Assembly (NCBI GenBank): GCA_020746875.1
Contig: JAGTJL010000004.1
Location: 2,046,001 to 2,110,000, forward strand
Reading direction: 5' to 3'
Length of the DNA: 64,000 nt
From: Rhexocercosporidium sp. MPI-PUGE-AT-0058
Taxonomy: Eukaryota; Ascomycota; Leotiomycetes; Helotiales
The notes below the pieces were generated by a model that searched no databases, was not told the DNA's origin, and worked only from the letters and a program-made list of their open reading frames with translations. A program made the position numbers and the translations under genes. Shown in pieces: positions 32,061-41,796 of this stretch. Position 1 is the stretch's first letter. The number at the start of each line of letters is the position of its first letter.

Positions 32061-33373
32061 CTACTCTGATAATGTATGAAAATTGGGGGGGGCTAGGGTA
32101 AAGTTATTGACTTTGAAGTGGTAACGATCAAACTCTTGCGTAGCTTTGAGGACTTGATATTGGGACCGGCACATACTATTCCAGTAATCCTATCATTTTC
32201 TGGCATCTTAGTAAGCCTTAGCATCTTGAGAGGACTTCGCAACTTTTTGTGGGGCCTAAGTCTAATCTGAGATTCAAGGAATGGAAGTGGAAACTGAACC
32301 AAATGATCACCGAATCGACATACAAAGCGAAATAATGGGTTGAAGATTCGGGCATGGTCTGTTATCCCCAGCGCTGAAGCATTCCTATCTTATACCTCAC
32401 AAATGCGACTGAACTCGGTTCTGAGGCAGGTCAAATACGCAAAGCAATCAATACCTGCGGACCTGATCGGCCTTTCAAAACCATCGGACTCATCAAGTCC
32501 CGGCCGGATCCGACTGACTACAAGTTCTTTGCTAAGTCTTTGGATAGTAAAGTGTTCTTTGGAAACTAGTTCCATTCTGGAACCTGGAGCAAACAAACCC
32601 GCTTCACTTGCTGCTCCTTCGACATCACAGTGGACAAAAATAGTGACTCATCGGCGACGGCTTACTTTCCTCTTTATGTCACTTCTCTACGTGCATGCTT
32701 CCCTTACAAACGTCGCAAAGGTCACGGACCTAAGAGTTCACCTTCTTTCGCACTTTTTCGGGTTGTTTTATGAAGCGTAATCGTAATGGAGGGCTCCAAA
32801 TCCCTGCGTTGAAAGGGTAACATTTCCCTTGAAGTCGGGTATTCAGTCCAACCTTTTCTGCCCACCACAAGTTCGTCCTTACTGTGTCATTGGACGGCGA
32901 TCATACACAGTTTTGCGCCAGTCTCTCTAGAGGCAGTTACACAGGTGAATGTAGAAGAAGACGTTGCATTCTTGTTCTCTGAATATCTCGTCAACGCAGT
33001 CGCGTATTTGAGTCACCCAGTTCATAAGTCGTTCAATGCCCGCGGCCAATCACTAGCATGTGTTTGGAGGTAGACATTTCTATATAAACTAACCTTGCTT
33101 CGAGGGTACGATTCTTTCTGCAACGAAACTCAACATCTCGGCAGCGCTTGCCTCGATCACACCGAAGTTCTACACGCAATCACACACAGATCATCATCTC
33201 CCGTGGTAAGTCCTACCCTCTATCGACCTCTCTGTCCTTCAAACCCATCGTTCGTATCTATAAATTGCAACTACTTGCTGTTTTGACTCGCGCTTATTGC
33301 AATATCTAACTTCGCGCACAGGGCATACGCAATCCCAAACCACTCCGCACATAACAAACCACACACAAGTAAA
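32061..33373. other. Intergenic; leader of the six-cysteine mini-protein
   Basis: Both strands are open for 70-150 codons around 32340-32780, but no family motif or good start is seen. A probable leader intron lies at 33206-33321 (GTAAGT ... GCACAG), directly before the 64-aa gene. Confidence 0.4.
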
Positions 33374-33568
33374 ATGTGTTCAGATCTCGAAACCACCTAC
33401 ACCTGCGGCCACTCTGATATCACTAAAACCTACTGCAACTACTATAAGGATCCCAAGAGCAAGATAACCTCATACAAATATTGTCCCTCCTACGAAGGCT
33501 ATGCTCAGACCTTAGCTGGCAGCTGTGTCAAGTTCGGAAAGTGCGCCACTTCGAAGAACAAGAAGTGA
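33374..33568 (+). CDS. Six-cysteine mini-protein (64 aa)
   Basis: The start context is good (GTAAAATGTG) and follows a plausible spliced leader. The product has six cysteines at residues 2, 11, 21, 37, 51 and 57, a TYTCGHS motif, Tyr-rich spacing and a Lys-rich end. There is no signal peptide, so disulfides are uncertain; metal binding through Cys/His is an alternative. I recall small fungal proteins beginning MC...TYxCGH of unknown function, and this fits that pattern. It would be missed by annotation with a 100-aa cutoff. Confidence 0.55.
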   Translation: MCSDLETTYTCGHSDITKTYCNYYKDPKSKITSYKYCPSYEGYAQTLAGSCVKFGKCATSKNKK

Positions 33569-34215
33569 TTTCGAATATCCGACACTGCCACGCCTTCCAA
33601 TCCTGACACGTCAATGAACCTATTTATCGAGGAAACTGTCGCGACTTGGCCCCTCTCGTAGATAGCATAGTGTTGAGTGAGGTTTTCCTGCTTTTAGGTA
33701 GCAGACCTTTTCTTCTCGTTTTACAGAAGGTTCGGCTAATCGAATTAAAGAGTGTTTCTGCGCCAAATACAAATCACAACGGGGTCGCAAGGATATCTGG
33801 TTGAGAAAATTGATCTCATAATTGCGGCCATGGCCTTTCTGATTAATCTTGGAGTGAAAACTGGAAGGAGTACAATTCTGGGCTGGCTTTCTGGGCACTG
33901 CGAAATGGGAAGTTCTCGCGGAAATTGAGAACGGTTTGCCCTGTCCATAGTCTCGGAGATAATCAAAACTTTTCGCAAGTTTTTCTTTACACATGTGCCA
34001 AATGGGAGGTGATGTAAAGGGAATTTGTCCCTGCTAAATGTTGTTAAATTGATCAGGCTGCAGAAGTCAGAATTAGTTGCGTTGCATGCGCCAAGGTGCG
34101 GCTGAATATGCCGCTGCGAATGAGGCTTTCTCCAAGGCTCTTTCAAGTATTTCCATCCTCTTCTTATTTTCCTGTTCCCCAGCAGTTTTCTTTTCATGCC
34201 GAATGTCACAACACC
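33569..34215. other. Intergenic, promoter of NACHT protein 1
   Basis: A long minus-strand open frame crosses here, but it runs through the NACHT gene start and has no family signal. Nothing else is seen. Confidence 0.4.
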
Positions 34216-37200
34216 ATGGATCCGCTCAGTGTCGCTGCCAGTACTTTCGCTATCGTGCAAATCGCGGACCGGATCATCACTCTCTGCAAGCAATATATCA
34301 GCGGTGTCCATGATGCGCCTGCGGAGCTGCGCGTTATTGCGGTGGAAGTTGGCAGTGTCAAATGTGTGCTAGAATTTCTAGAGCTTCCTTCGGCAGATGG
34401 GACAAGCACCATTCAACCCATCTTGGAAAAGCTGAGGATTCCTATCCAGGGTTGTCATGAGGCTTTTATAGCCCTTGAAGCCCTGTTTCCATCCGATCCC
34501 GATGTTCCACCCCACGGAAAACGACAACGACTTGCGATTTCGCTTGCAGGTCTTGCTTGGCCGTTCAAGAGAGACAGGGCGAGTAAATTGATAGAGCAAA
34601 TCGGGAGTTACAAGGCTACTATAATGCTTGGCTTGACAGCAGAGTCCACGTTAGTGCTCAACGTTGAGAGCGAGCATTGAACTGGTTGAGATGTATGCAT
34701 AGACAAGACGTCAAGAAGATTCGCCAGCATGTTGAGATAATTCAAACGAGCACTACTAGTGAGTTGGTCTAGTATTCATTCAAGCACACTTAAATTCTTG
34801 AATCTCCTTGCTGATGCTGAACACGGTTTCTAGCATCCAATTTCAATGAGGTCTTGAAATGGTTGGTCACCACTGACCCTTCAGTCAATCACAATCGTGC
34901 TTGTGAGCTTCACGAAGCGCATACTGGCCAGGCATGTTGAATCCTTTCTCCTGAGCTCATGTTGTCAATTTCTGGGGTCAGTAGGCATATCTTCTGACAA
35001 AAATAAACAGTGGCTCACCAGATCACCGGAATACATTAGCTGGAAAACATTGACATTACGGGCGCTTTGGATTCATGGTATTCCCGGAGCTGGGAAAACA
35101 GTTCTTTTTTCTCACATTGTCGAAGATATCAGAACCTGCTGTATGAATGACACTGCTGGCCGGTTTGGATATGCATATTACTACTGCGATTTTGCTCGGG
35201 GGCAAGACGAAACTGAACCCCTGCTTCGATGGGTAATTAATCAACTCAGCCGGCAGCTCAAATTCCTCGTGCCAGGGGTAGAATCTCTTGCTTCAGATGG
35301 CGGACAGCCACCAATATCGCGGCTCATGCCAGTATTCGCTGCCATCGTCCAGAAGGTTGCTCGGGTCTTCATTCTTGTCGATGCTTTAGATGAATCGCAG
35401 AACCGAGAGAGGCTTGTTGGCCACTTGTTGCGAATCATCAATACTGCAGAGTCGGGGAATATACAATTTTTGGTTGTTAGCAGAAAAGAAGTAGATATCG
35501 AGAGAACACTGTTGCCAGAGTTTGGAGCCATATCCCTTTCCAATCCATATGTTGACGAGGACATCCGAACACACATCCACAGCCGTTTACGCGAAGACTT
35601 CAGATTGAGTCGATTTCCAGAGCCTCTCAAATTGGATGTCGAAGCCGCTTTGGTCAAAGGAGCTCAAGGAATGTAAGTTTCCAATCTACTGGAGCACTCA
35701 AGAGAAAGTTCATAGTTGACCATACCCACAGGTTCCGCTGGGTGGTGTGCCAGATGGATAATTTGAAGATGCTGAACACCGAGCCAGAAGTCCGCAATGC
35801 TTTAAATGAACTTCCAAAGACACTTGACGAAACGTACGAGCGTTCTCTATACTGTATACCGATGGAGAACCAAATCATGGCCCGTACTACCCTCCATCTT
35901 CTGTCTTCTACGAACATTTGTAATTTAGAAGATCTACTCGAGGCCCTGTCCGTTGATTTGGACTCTCTTTCTTATGATCCTAGGAACCGGCCATGGGATC
36001 GGCTCGCTCCTATCGAAGTCTGTAGGTGCTTAGTATCTTATGAACCCGAGAACGATAGAATACGCCTTGCTCATTACACCGTCAAGGAATTCTTGATTTC
36101 GCCCCGCATTGGAAATGGGCCAGCAAGCTCGTTCCAGATATCAAACGATACACTTAGCTATCTGGAAGCAAGATGTTATCTAGTATATATGCAAGACCTG
36201 ATCGACTACCGAACATCACCACGCAAACTGTTGAGTACCTTATCCGGTCGATGGCAAAGCATTGCCCATAAAGAGGAACACAAGCCAGATATCCAGTCTC
36301 TTATCATTTCAATACTTGTTCCAGCAAATCTCCAGAACATTATTGAGTGGATGTCATGGGAGTGCGAAGAATCCTTCCCAGAATGGTCAACGGGGTCCGA
36401 TTTTGGTCTGCCATTGATGTTAACGTATCTCTGTTACATGGACTTATACGCAACGACCGAGCGCTTTTTGACTCAGATCCCAGGCAGGGTTGACTTCCAG
36501 TGTTCAATAGCCTCCCACTTTAGCTACTCCATGATTAGGTATTTTATTAAGCCCGAACCGCCATCGCCAACCGACTCAGTTGAGTCTTTCAACGACGACA
36601 CAGTTATCGAGAGGAACACTCGAGTGGATAAAAATATGCTAGTTTTTGGATTTGAGGAACTGTTGGAACAATATGTAAATGATACTCACCTATTACTTGG
36701 ACTTGACAGAACCACAGTACTTCACATCGCAGCTGGATTCCGGAATGAGCGATTCTTGAAGCTTTTTGTATCTCAAGGAGCAAAAGTCAATTCTCTGTCA
36801 CCAAATGGATTCAGCGTATTGACGGCGTCAATTTACAATAATTATGGTAGGCATTTCTCTGTTGACGGCAGCAGCTTTCCATTTTCTGCGAGAGGAATAG
36901 GAGTAATTTTATACTTTACAAAATTTCTGCTGCGAGAGCTGGGAGCAGACCCATCCTCGATAGGTGGCTGCATCACTCCACTACAACTTATAGCAACGTT
37001 GTTTCCATTGAACCCAGAGATCTATCTAGAAGTAGCTCAAGAACTTCTTGCGTTTGGAGCTGACCCTAATGGAGTCACCGAAGACACTATGAATCAGATT
37101 CGAATTTGCGACTCCAGCCAAGCCCTGCATAGAGTTCTCATACAGCACTACTCTTCTCGACGCGAAGATCCCTGTCAGTCACTGATTCCGGACCTCAATA

Positions 37201-37493
37201 AGCTTATCAAGAAGGCATTGGACAGCAGAGGCAAGTCTAAGTTCTACGACACACCGCTTCGAACGCTTGAGTCACATCAAGTCACCTACTCATCCAATAT
37301 TTTCGGACTCGGTAGCTCAGAACATAGACTGCCATTGATGAAGAAGCTTGAAATTCTCCTGAAAAGCCATGGAGGCAAATCCCTGCATCTGTTTCCCATC
37401 AAAAATCTACCAGGATACTGTGAAGAAGATATGGAGATCTGGAAGGAGATGAAGGGTGAAGGGCAGATAATACAAGATGTACAGAGGACATAG
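34216..37493 (+). CDS. STAND/NACHT NTPase with ankyrin-like C-terminus (fungal NLR-like)
   Basis: The exons are 34216-34649, 34703-34758, 34834-34931, 35011-35672 and 35732-37493, giving 1003 aa with all phases matching. The N-terminal domain begins MDPLSVAASTFAIVQIAD, a SesA/Fungal_N-like head common in fungal NLRs. The linker reads CELHEAHTGQ-WLTRSPEY across an intron with a GC donor. The NACHT core shows Walker A GIPGAGKT (219-226) and Walker B VFILVDALDE (Asp320). It continues with LVVSRKEVDIE, then KGAQGMFRWVVCQMD, LPKTLDETYERSL and LAHYTVKEFLIS, the usual winged-helix region. The C-terminus has weak ankyrin-like units (TVLHIAAGFRN, then LFVSQGAKVNSLSPNG and LLAFGADPNG). Such proteins sense ligands and can trigger heterokaryon incompatibility or defence; a specific role here is unknown. 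Confidence 0.88.
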
Positions 37494-38037
37494 GAAGTGA
37501 GGTCATGGAAGAAGGTGTCCAGCCACCTGCTAGGTAGAAATATGACTTATGGCGAAGAATTAGGTGGCATAGTCACTATTTCATACCTTGCTTTGAGGGA
37601 CATCTCTTGGCGTCATTCACATGTTGGAGGTTAGTAACTTCACGAAATGGATTGCGTAGTTTTCAGTGCTGCCAAGTGACCTTTAATGCAGTACTACAAA
37701 ACCGTCCGACGGTGTTGAAAGCTCTCGTACCTGAACTATTCGCCCCCTCACTTCTGCTTGTCAAACACAACACAAGACTCCCTTTCCGTGTCAATGAAGG
37801 AATGCGAAGTGCAGTGCTCATGGACGATTTAATCTTTCGAATATTTAATTTCATTACTGCTACCCGAAACCTCATCAAGGTCATAGTGTAAAACCAACGG
37901 GTTTTTATTCATACACAGTGACCGTTGCTATAGCCTTCCGACTCGTTAATTCAATCTCTGTCTGTCTTAGTTTACAGAACACGTGTAAATAATTTCTGTT
38001 TTAAAACAAAATGGCAGATTCCTACCCTGAGAAATAA
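37494..38037. other. Intergenic
   Basis: 3' flank of the NACHT gene up to the hAT target site; no feature is supported. Confidence 0.4.
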
Positions 38038-38045
38038 CCCTCATT
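38038..38045. repeat. Left 8-bp target-site duplication CCCTCATT of the hAT element
   Basis: Identical to 39084-39091 on the other side of the element. Confidence 0.85.
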
Positions 38046-39083
38046 CAGAGTGGCCAATAAGTCAGCTGGCTGATCAGTTAGCCAATCAGCTGGCTCAAAC
38101 TCGTAAGCCAGTCAGCTAGCGTTTTCTTATAAGCCAATCAGCGTTAATATTCTGAGCTGATCAGCGACTTATAAGCTGGGGGTATTTTTATAAGTGATTT
38201 TGTAGTCAGTTTAATAGGGGTAAGAGTGATGTTTTAATGCTTGATTAAGCGATTTTGATGATCCCGGAACGGAAAAACTACCAGGATAATATCGAAGGCT
38301 TTAACTTATTCAGCATTCAGCTATCATCTAAAGTGCCTATTTCCATCAAAATCAGCCTCAACACCATGTCTCGACGTACCTCACTTATTACTGTCGATGA
38401 TGCTGCATCCCAAGCCTCTACAGCACCATCTGCTCCCTCTGAAGCTAGTATTTTTGGTCGTATGATAAGTAGCTCCCGTGTAATACCCCCATCGGCATCA
38501 GAGGCTCTCATATCACTCCGTGATGTCTGCGAGCGACCTACGGCAATATATAACGAATATTACAATCCTTTTGAGCCTCAATGGTCTAGCGCCGACGACA
38601 GCAACACATATTCCCTTGCGTGCTTCAAGCCGGAGAGATCAGCTTACACTGTACCTTGAAGAGCCTTGCGAGAATACTCCGCCATTGCAGTACTGGAAAT
38701 CAAAGCAGGCTCAGTGGCCACAGTTAGCTGCGATGGCGTTTGATTTTCTATCGATTCCTGCTATGAGTTCTGAGTGCGAGCGAGTCTTTTCTTCTTGTGC
38801 TAAGCAAACAACAGCAGAGACCTCTAATCTGTCAGGAGAGATGTTATGGCATAGGGAATGCTTGAAGAATTGGGAGAATAGAGGGGCTATTGATACGTTG
38901 TCTTGTAATAACGCAGTTTGGCTCGGAATATGATTTTTTACAGCTTCAGTTTTGACCCCTGCAGCTGATCAGCAGCTGATCAGTTCTTCAGTTAAGTCAG
39001 TCAGCTAGTAATTGCCATATAAGTCAGTCAGTTGAAGAAACAGCTCAGCTGATGACTGACTGATTGGCTTATTGGCCGGTCTG
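38046..39083 (+). mobile_element. Non-autonomous hAT-family transposon with TIRs, flanked by 8-bp target duplications
   Basis: Ends are CAGAGTGGCCAATAAG (38046-38061) and, inverted, CAGACCGGCCAATAAG (39083-39068), a 16-bp terminal repeat with two mismatches and the CAGRG-like start of hAT elements. Both sides carry CCCTCATT (38038-38045 and 39084-39091), an 8-bp target-site duplication as hAT makes. Subterminal regions are full of CAGCTGATCAG/AGCCAATCAGC variants, likely transposase-binding sites. The 1038-bp interior encodes only pieces of transposase: an N-side piece from ATG 38366, and the hAT C-terminal dimerisation block at about 38650-38930 (YWKSKQAQWPQLAAMAFDFL, then PAMSSECERVFSS). 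A frame change separates them. It is an internally deleted copy that needs a helper. Confidence 0.92.
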
Positions 39084-39091
39084 CCCTCATT
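39084..39091. repeat. Right 8-bp target-site duplication CCCTCATT of the hAT element
   Basis: Identical to 38038-38045. The perfect match suggests a fairly recent insertion compared with the pogo relic. Confidence 0.85.
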
Positions 39092-39837
39092 ACTCCTTCA
39101 TTCTTTGACCAAAAACAAGTCAATCCTCAGCCACCTCGGCAATTCAGCCTCGGTCATCCCCGCTGCCGAGAACCCAGCCCAGCGTCTGCCCCGCGACATC
39201 ACAAGCCTGAGCACTCCCCTGTCCACTAACATGTTCCTGCATGAAAAGAAAGCCGCACATGACGATCTATCCATCCATCCGAGCAGCTTACTCGAGTAGA
39301 TCTCTTCATAACTGGTTTACTTTTACAAAAACAGATATACTCTTTTGTTCTTAAAACCCCCATTCTGGCCCTGCGTCAACTTGTGTCATAAGCATTCGAA
39401 CGAATATATTCATCACGATTCACAGATCTCAAATTCTGCAAAGTGTGTGAATACCCCAGTCACTCGAACACATCGGAGCTACTGTATGGTACCCCGCCAA
39501 AGACCCCTCAATTCGATTCAAAAATTGAAAAATTGGCCTTTTACCAGACCAAGAGAGTTCCATTTCCTCTGTTGTCCACAGAAACAACCACTTTGGCTTC
39601 TGCGCCTGTCTTCCGAACAACTATTTAGGGAACCTCCGATCACGGTTCTCAACTCGCAACTTCCAACTACAAGACGGTTCTTCCTCCCAGCCTTCCACCA
39701 AAATCTTCTATCTTTGGCTCTAGCTTTCAAACACAGGCAACAGGCAATATTTCACCAACTTTCAGACTCAGATACATAAATATCGAAGGGATCACTCACC
39801 AGCATTTATCTAAATAAAAGCTACTTCTCTCTCAAAA
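39092..39837. other. Intergenic, promoter of the SET gene
   Basis: A plus-strand open frame (39345-39779) lacks motifs and ends just before the SET gene leader; it is probably untranslated. Nothing else is recognised. Confidence 0.4.
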
Positions 39838-40966
39838 ATGGCACCTCTAACCCCCCACTGGGAACAGCCATGTACGTCTCTCATCTCCAAACCCCAAAAT
39901 CTAAACGCTCAAACCACAATGTTCAATTCTCGCCCCAAATCATTTCCCACTTCCCTTATACTAACACAGTCAACCACCCAGCCCACCCCTCAATCCAAGA
40001 AGTCATCCTCCCCAGCAACCCCACCGACTTCACCACCAAGTCCCTCTCCAAAATCTCTCTCCCACCCCACGCCGTCTTCGCCAAGTTTGACTTCCCACCC
40101 TGCACCAAGACCGACAAGCCAACTTATGCCACGGTGCAGATGGGTAAGAATGAGCATCTGAATCTGAATAGTGATCTGGTCTATATCAACCATAGCTGTG
40201 AGCCGAGCTTGGTACGTATTCTACCCCCCCCTCCCCCCTCACCGCCAACTTCAGATTCAGCACTCTTTCAAGATTTCAAACTGACACGCAAACCAGATAT
40301 TCGACCTCGCCCCCGAATCCCTCTCCATCCTCGCCGGGCCTAAGGGTCTCAAGCCAGGCGATGAGTTGACATTCTTCTACCCCTCCACCGAGTGGGACAT
40401 GGCTCAAGGCTTCGACTGTTTCTGTGGTGCTGAGACGTGTCGTGGGTTCATTTCTGGGGCGAAGACTATGCGGAAGGAGCAGTTGGAGGGGTTGTGGTAA
40501 GATGATTTCCATTTTCCGTTCTCTGATCCCTCTTCTCAGTGATCTCCAGATTTATTCCTCGCCTGATGAATCTCTATGACTTTTATCGACTTTTGGGACA
40601 TGGAAGACATGGGGGATCTTGAAAAGACATCTAGGCTAATAAATTTACAGGTTAAACGCACACATCCGCACCCTCCTCTCCGAGCGTGACTCCTCTCCTT
40701 CCTCTCAATCCAGCACTCTCTCATCCACTACCCCATCCTCCGACGCTCCATCCAGTACAACACAATCTTCAACCTCAAAATACCTCTCGAACGACCCTTC
40801 TTCCACAGCTCCAAGTTCCAATACATCAACAAGCTCATCCAGCACCAACCTCAACGGCGCCAAGACCAACGGATCCGCTGAGAAGGACGAGTGGAATGGG
40901 GAGCAGAGAAGAGGTGTTACTAGTAGGGAGTTGAGTGGGGAGATGGGTGGGGATACTGTTGTTTAG
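39838..40966 (+). CDS. SET-domain protein with post-SET-like cysteines (263 aa)
   Basis: The exons are 39838-39871, 39970-40211, 40297-40496 and 40651-40966. The first exon encodes only MAPLTPHWEQP and joins across a branch site CTAAC. The SET core shows YINHSCEPSL (residues 83-92), the AdoMet/lysine-channel NHSC motif, and GDELTFFYPSTEWDM with the catalytic-position Tyr120. FDCFCGAETCRGF (Cys133, 135, 140) resembles a post-SET zinc cluster. The N-terminal half of a usual SET domain is short, as in the compact fungal SET proteins. The last exon is a Ser/Thr-rich tail, probably disordered. Such proteins methylate lysines, but the substrate and nuclear location are unproven. A frame that stays open past 40496 would end in TAA at once, so splicing there is needed to keep the tail. 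Confidence 0.85.
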
Positions 40967-41231
40967 ACTGAGTTGGGGAAGTGGTGGAGGGGGATTTCAT
41001 TTGGCGGGTCTATTTTTGTTTACTTCCTTTTCCCTCACCTCGTCTGCTCTTTTCACTTTTTTTCTTCTTGCAAGTCTTTTCATTCCTTCCCTATTCTTTG
41101 CTGTGTGGTAGGCGGCTTATGATGAGCGGCTGATGGGTTTCTTGATGGGTCAAACTTGCTCATGTGATGGCGATCGTTGAGTGAGCGTCTGAATTTAAAT
41201 GGCGAGCTGTCGGGTTTCAAAGCTGGCGAAG
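40967..41231. other. 3' flank of SET gene
   Basis: T-rich 3' region; nothing further is seen. Confidence 0.4.
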
Positions 41232-41475
41232 GGATCTCAACATCCCCTTTCATTTTCTCATTTTGTCTATTTTGCGAAATCGGAGGCGGATCTCAACATC
41301 CTACTCTCTTTCATTCTTTCATTTGTCACTCGCATGCGTTGTTGTTCGAAGGAAAATACATAAAAGTAGGCGAGGATCTCAACATCCGAGTCGGGGATCA
41401 TGACATATCATCATTGCACTCGCTTGATGGGCAGAACGGTGGAGAGTACATAAAAAGTTAAGGATCTTAACATCC
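41232..41475. repeat. Four copies of GGATCTCAACATCC
   Basis: Copies lie at 41232-41245, 41288-41301, 41374-41387 and 41462-41475 (the last reads GGATCTTAACATCC). The 14-mer has inverted ends (GGAT...ATCC). The third and fourth copies are also preceded by ACATAAAA(A)GT, so the repeating unit is larger than the 14-mer. Start-to-start spacings are 56, 86 and 88 bp. There is no open reading frame across the block that explains the conservation. Confidence 0.8.
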
Positions 41476-41796
41476 CTAACATTTCGTAGGAATATAAAAA
41501 GCACCATGATGAGCTTTCTTCGCATGATACTCTTGAAGTGATACGTAGTACTTTTACATTTCATTATCTATGATACACTAAGCTAAGCACGCCTGGCTAT
41601 CCTCTTTGCACAGTTCCAAAACTCCAGATAATGTACTGAACTGTACGTATCCACTTCTCGTCCTATCGCATCGCCTCTTAACTCAAGACAGGTGTATCAC
41701 ACCACAAGATAGCATAACGAAGGAACATGGATCCCCCAATCTGCTCTCGCTCTTACTCTTACAAATCTCAAACTCAACATGTTCAACTAAACCCAT
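41476..41796. other. Convergent intergenic spacer
   Basis: 3' side of the type II membrane protein gene; no further feature. Confidence 0.4.

Noticed and set aside
32340..32780. 146-codon plus-strand frame and overlapping minus-strand frame
   Set aside because: No ATG at the plus-strand frame start, no motif. The minus strand looks slightly protein-like near 32390-32640, but no start or splice model could be built.
33745..34311. 188-codon open frame on the minus strand
   Set aside because: It covers the start of NACHT gene 1 and its promoter, has no recognised motif, and disagrees with the well-supported plus-strand gene.
34650..34702. Apparent frameshift early in NACHT gene 1
   Set aside because: A GTTAGT...CATAG intron at 34650-34702 joins the frames exactly and gives the expected DVKKIRQHVE segment.
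39345..39779. 144-codon plus-strand frame before the SET gene
   Set aside because: No domain, no good start context, composition like an untranslated leader.
40492..40655. Apparent stop (TAA) at the end of the SET core
   Set aside because: The same bases are a GTAAGA donor. Splicing to 40651 keeps phase and continues into a Ser/Thr-rich tail.
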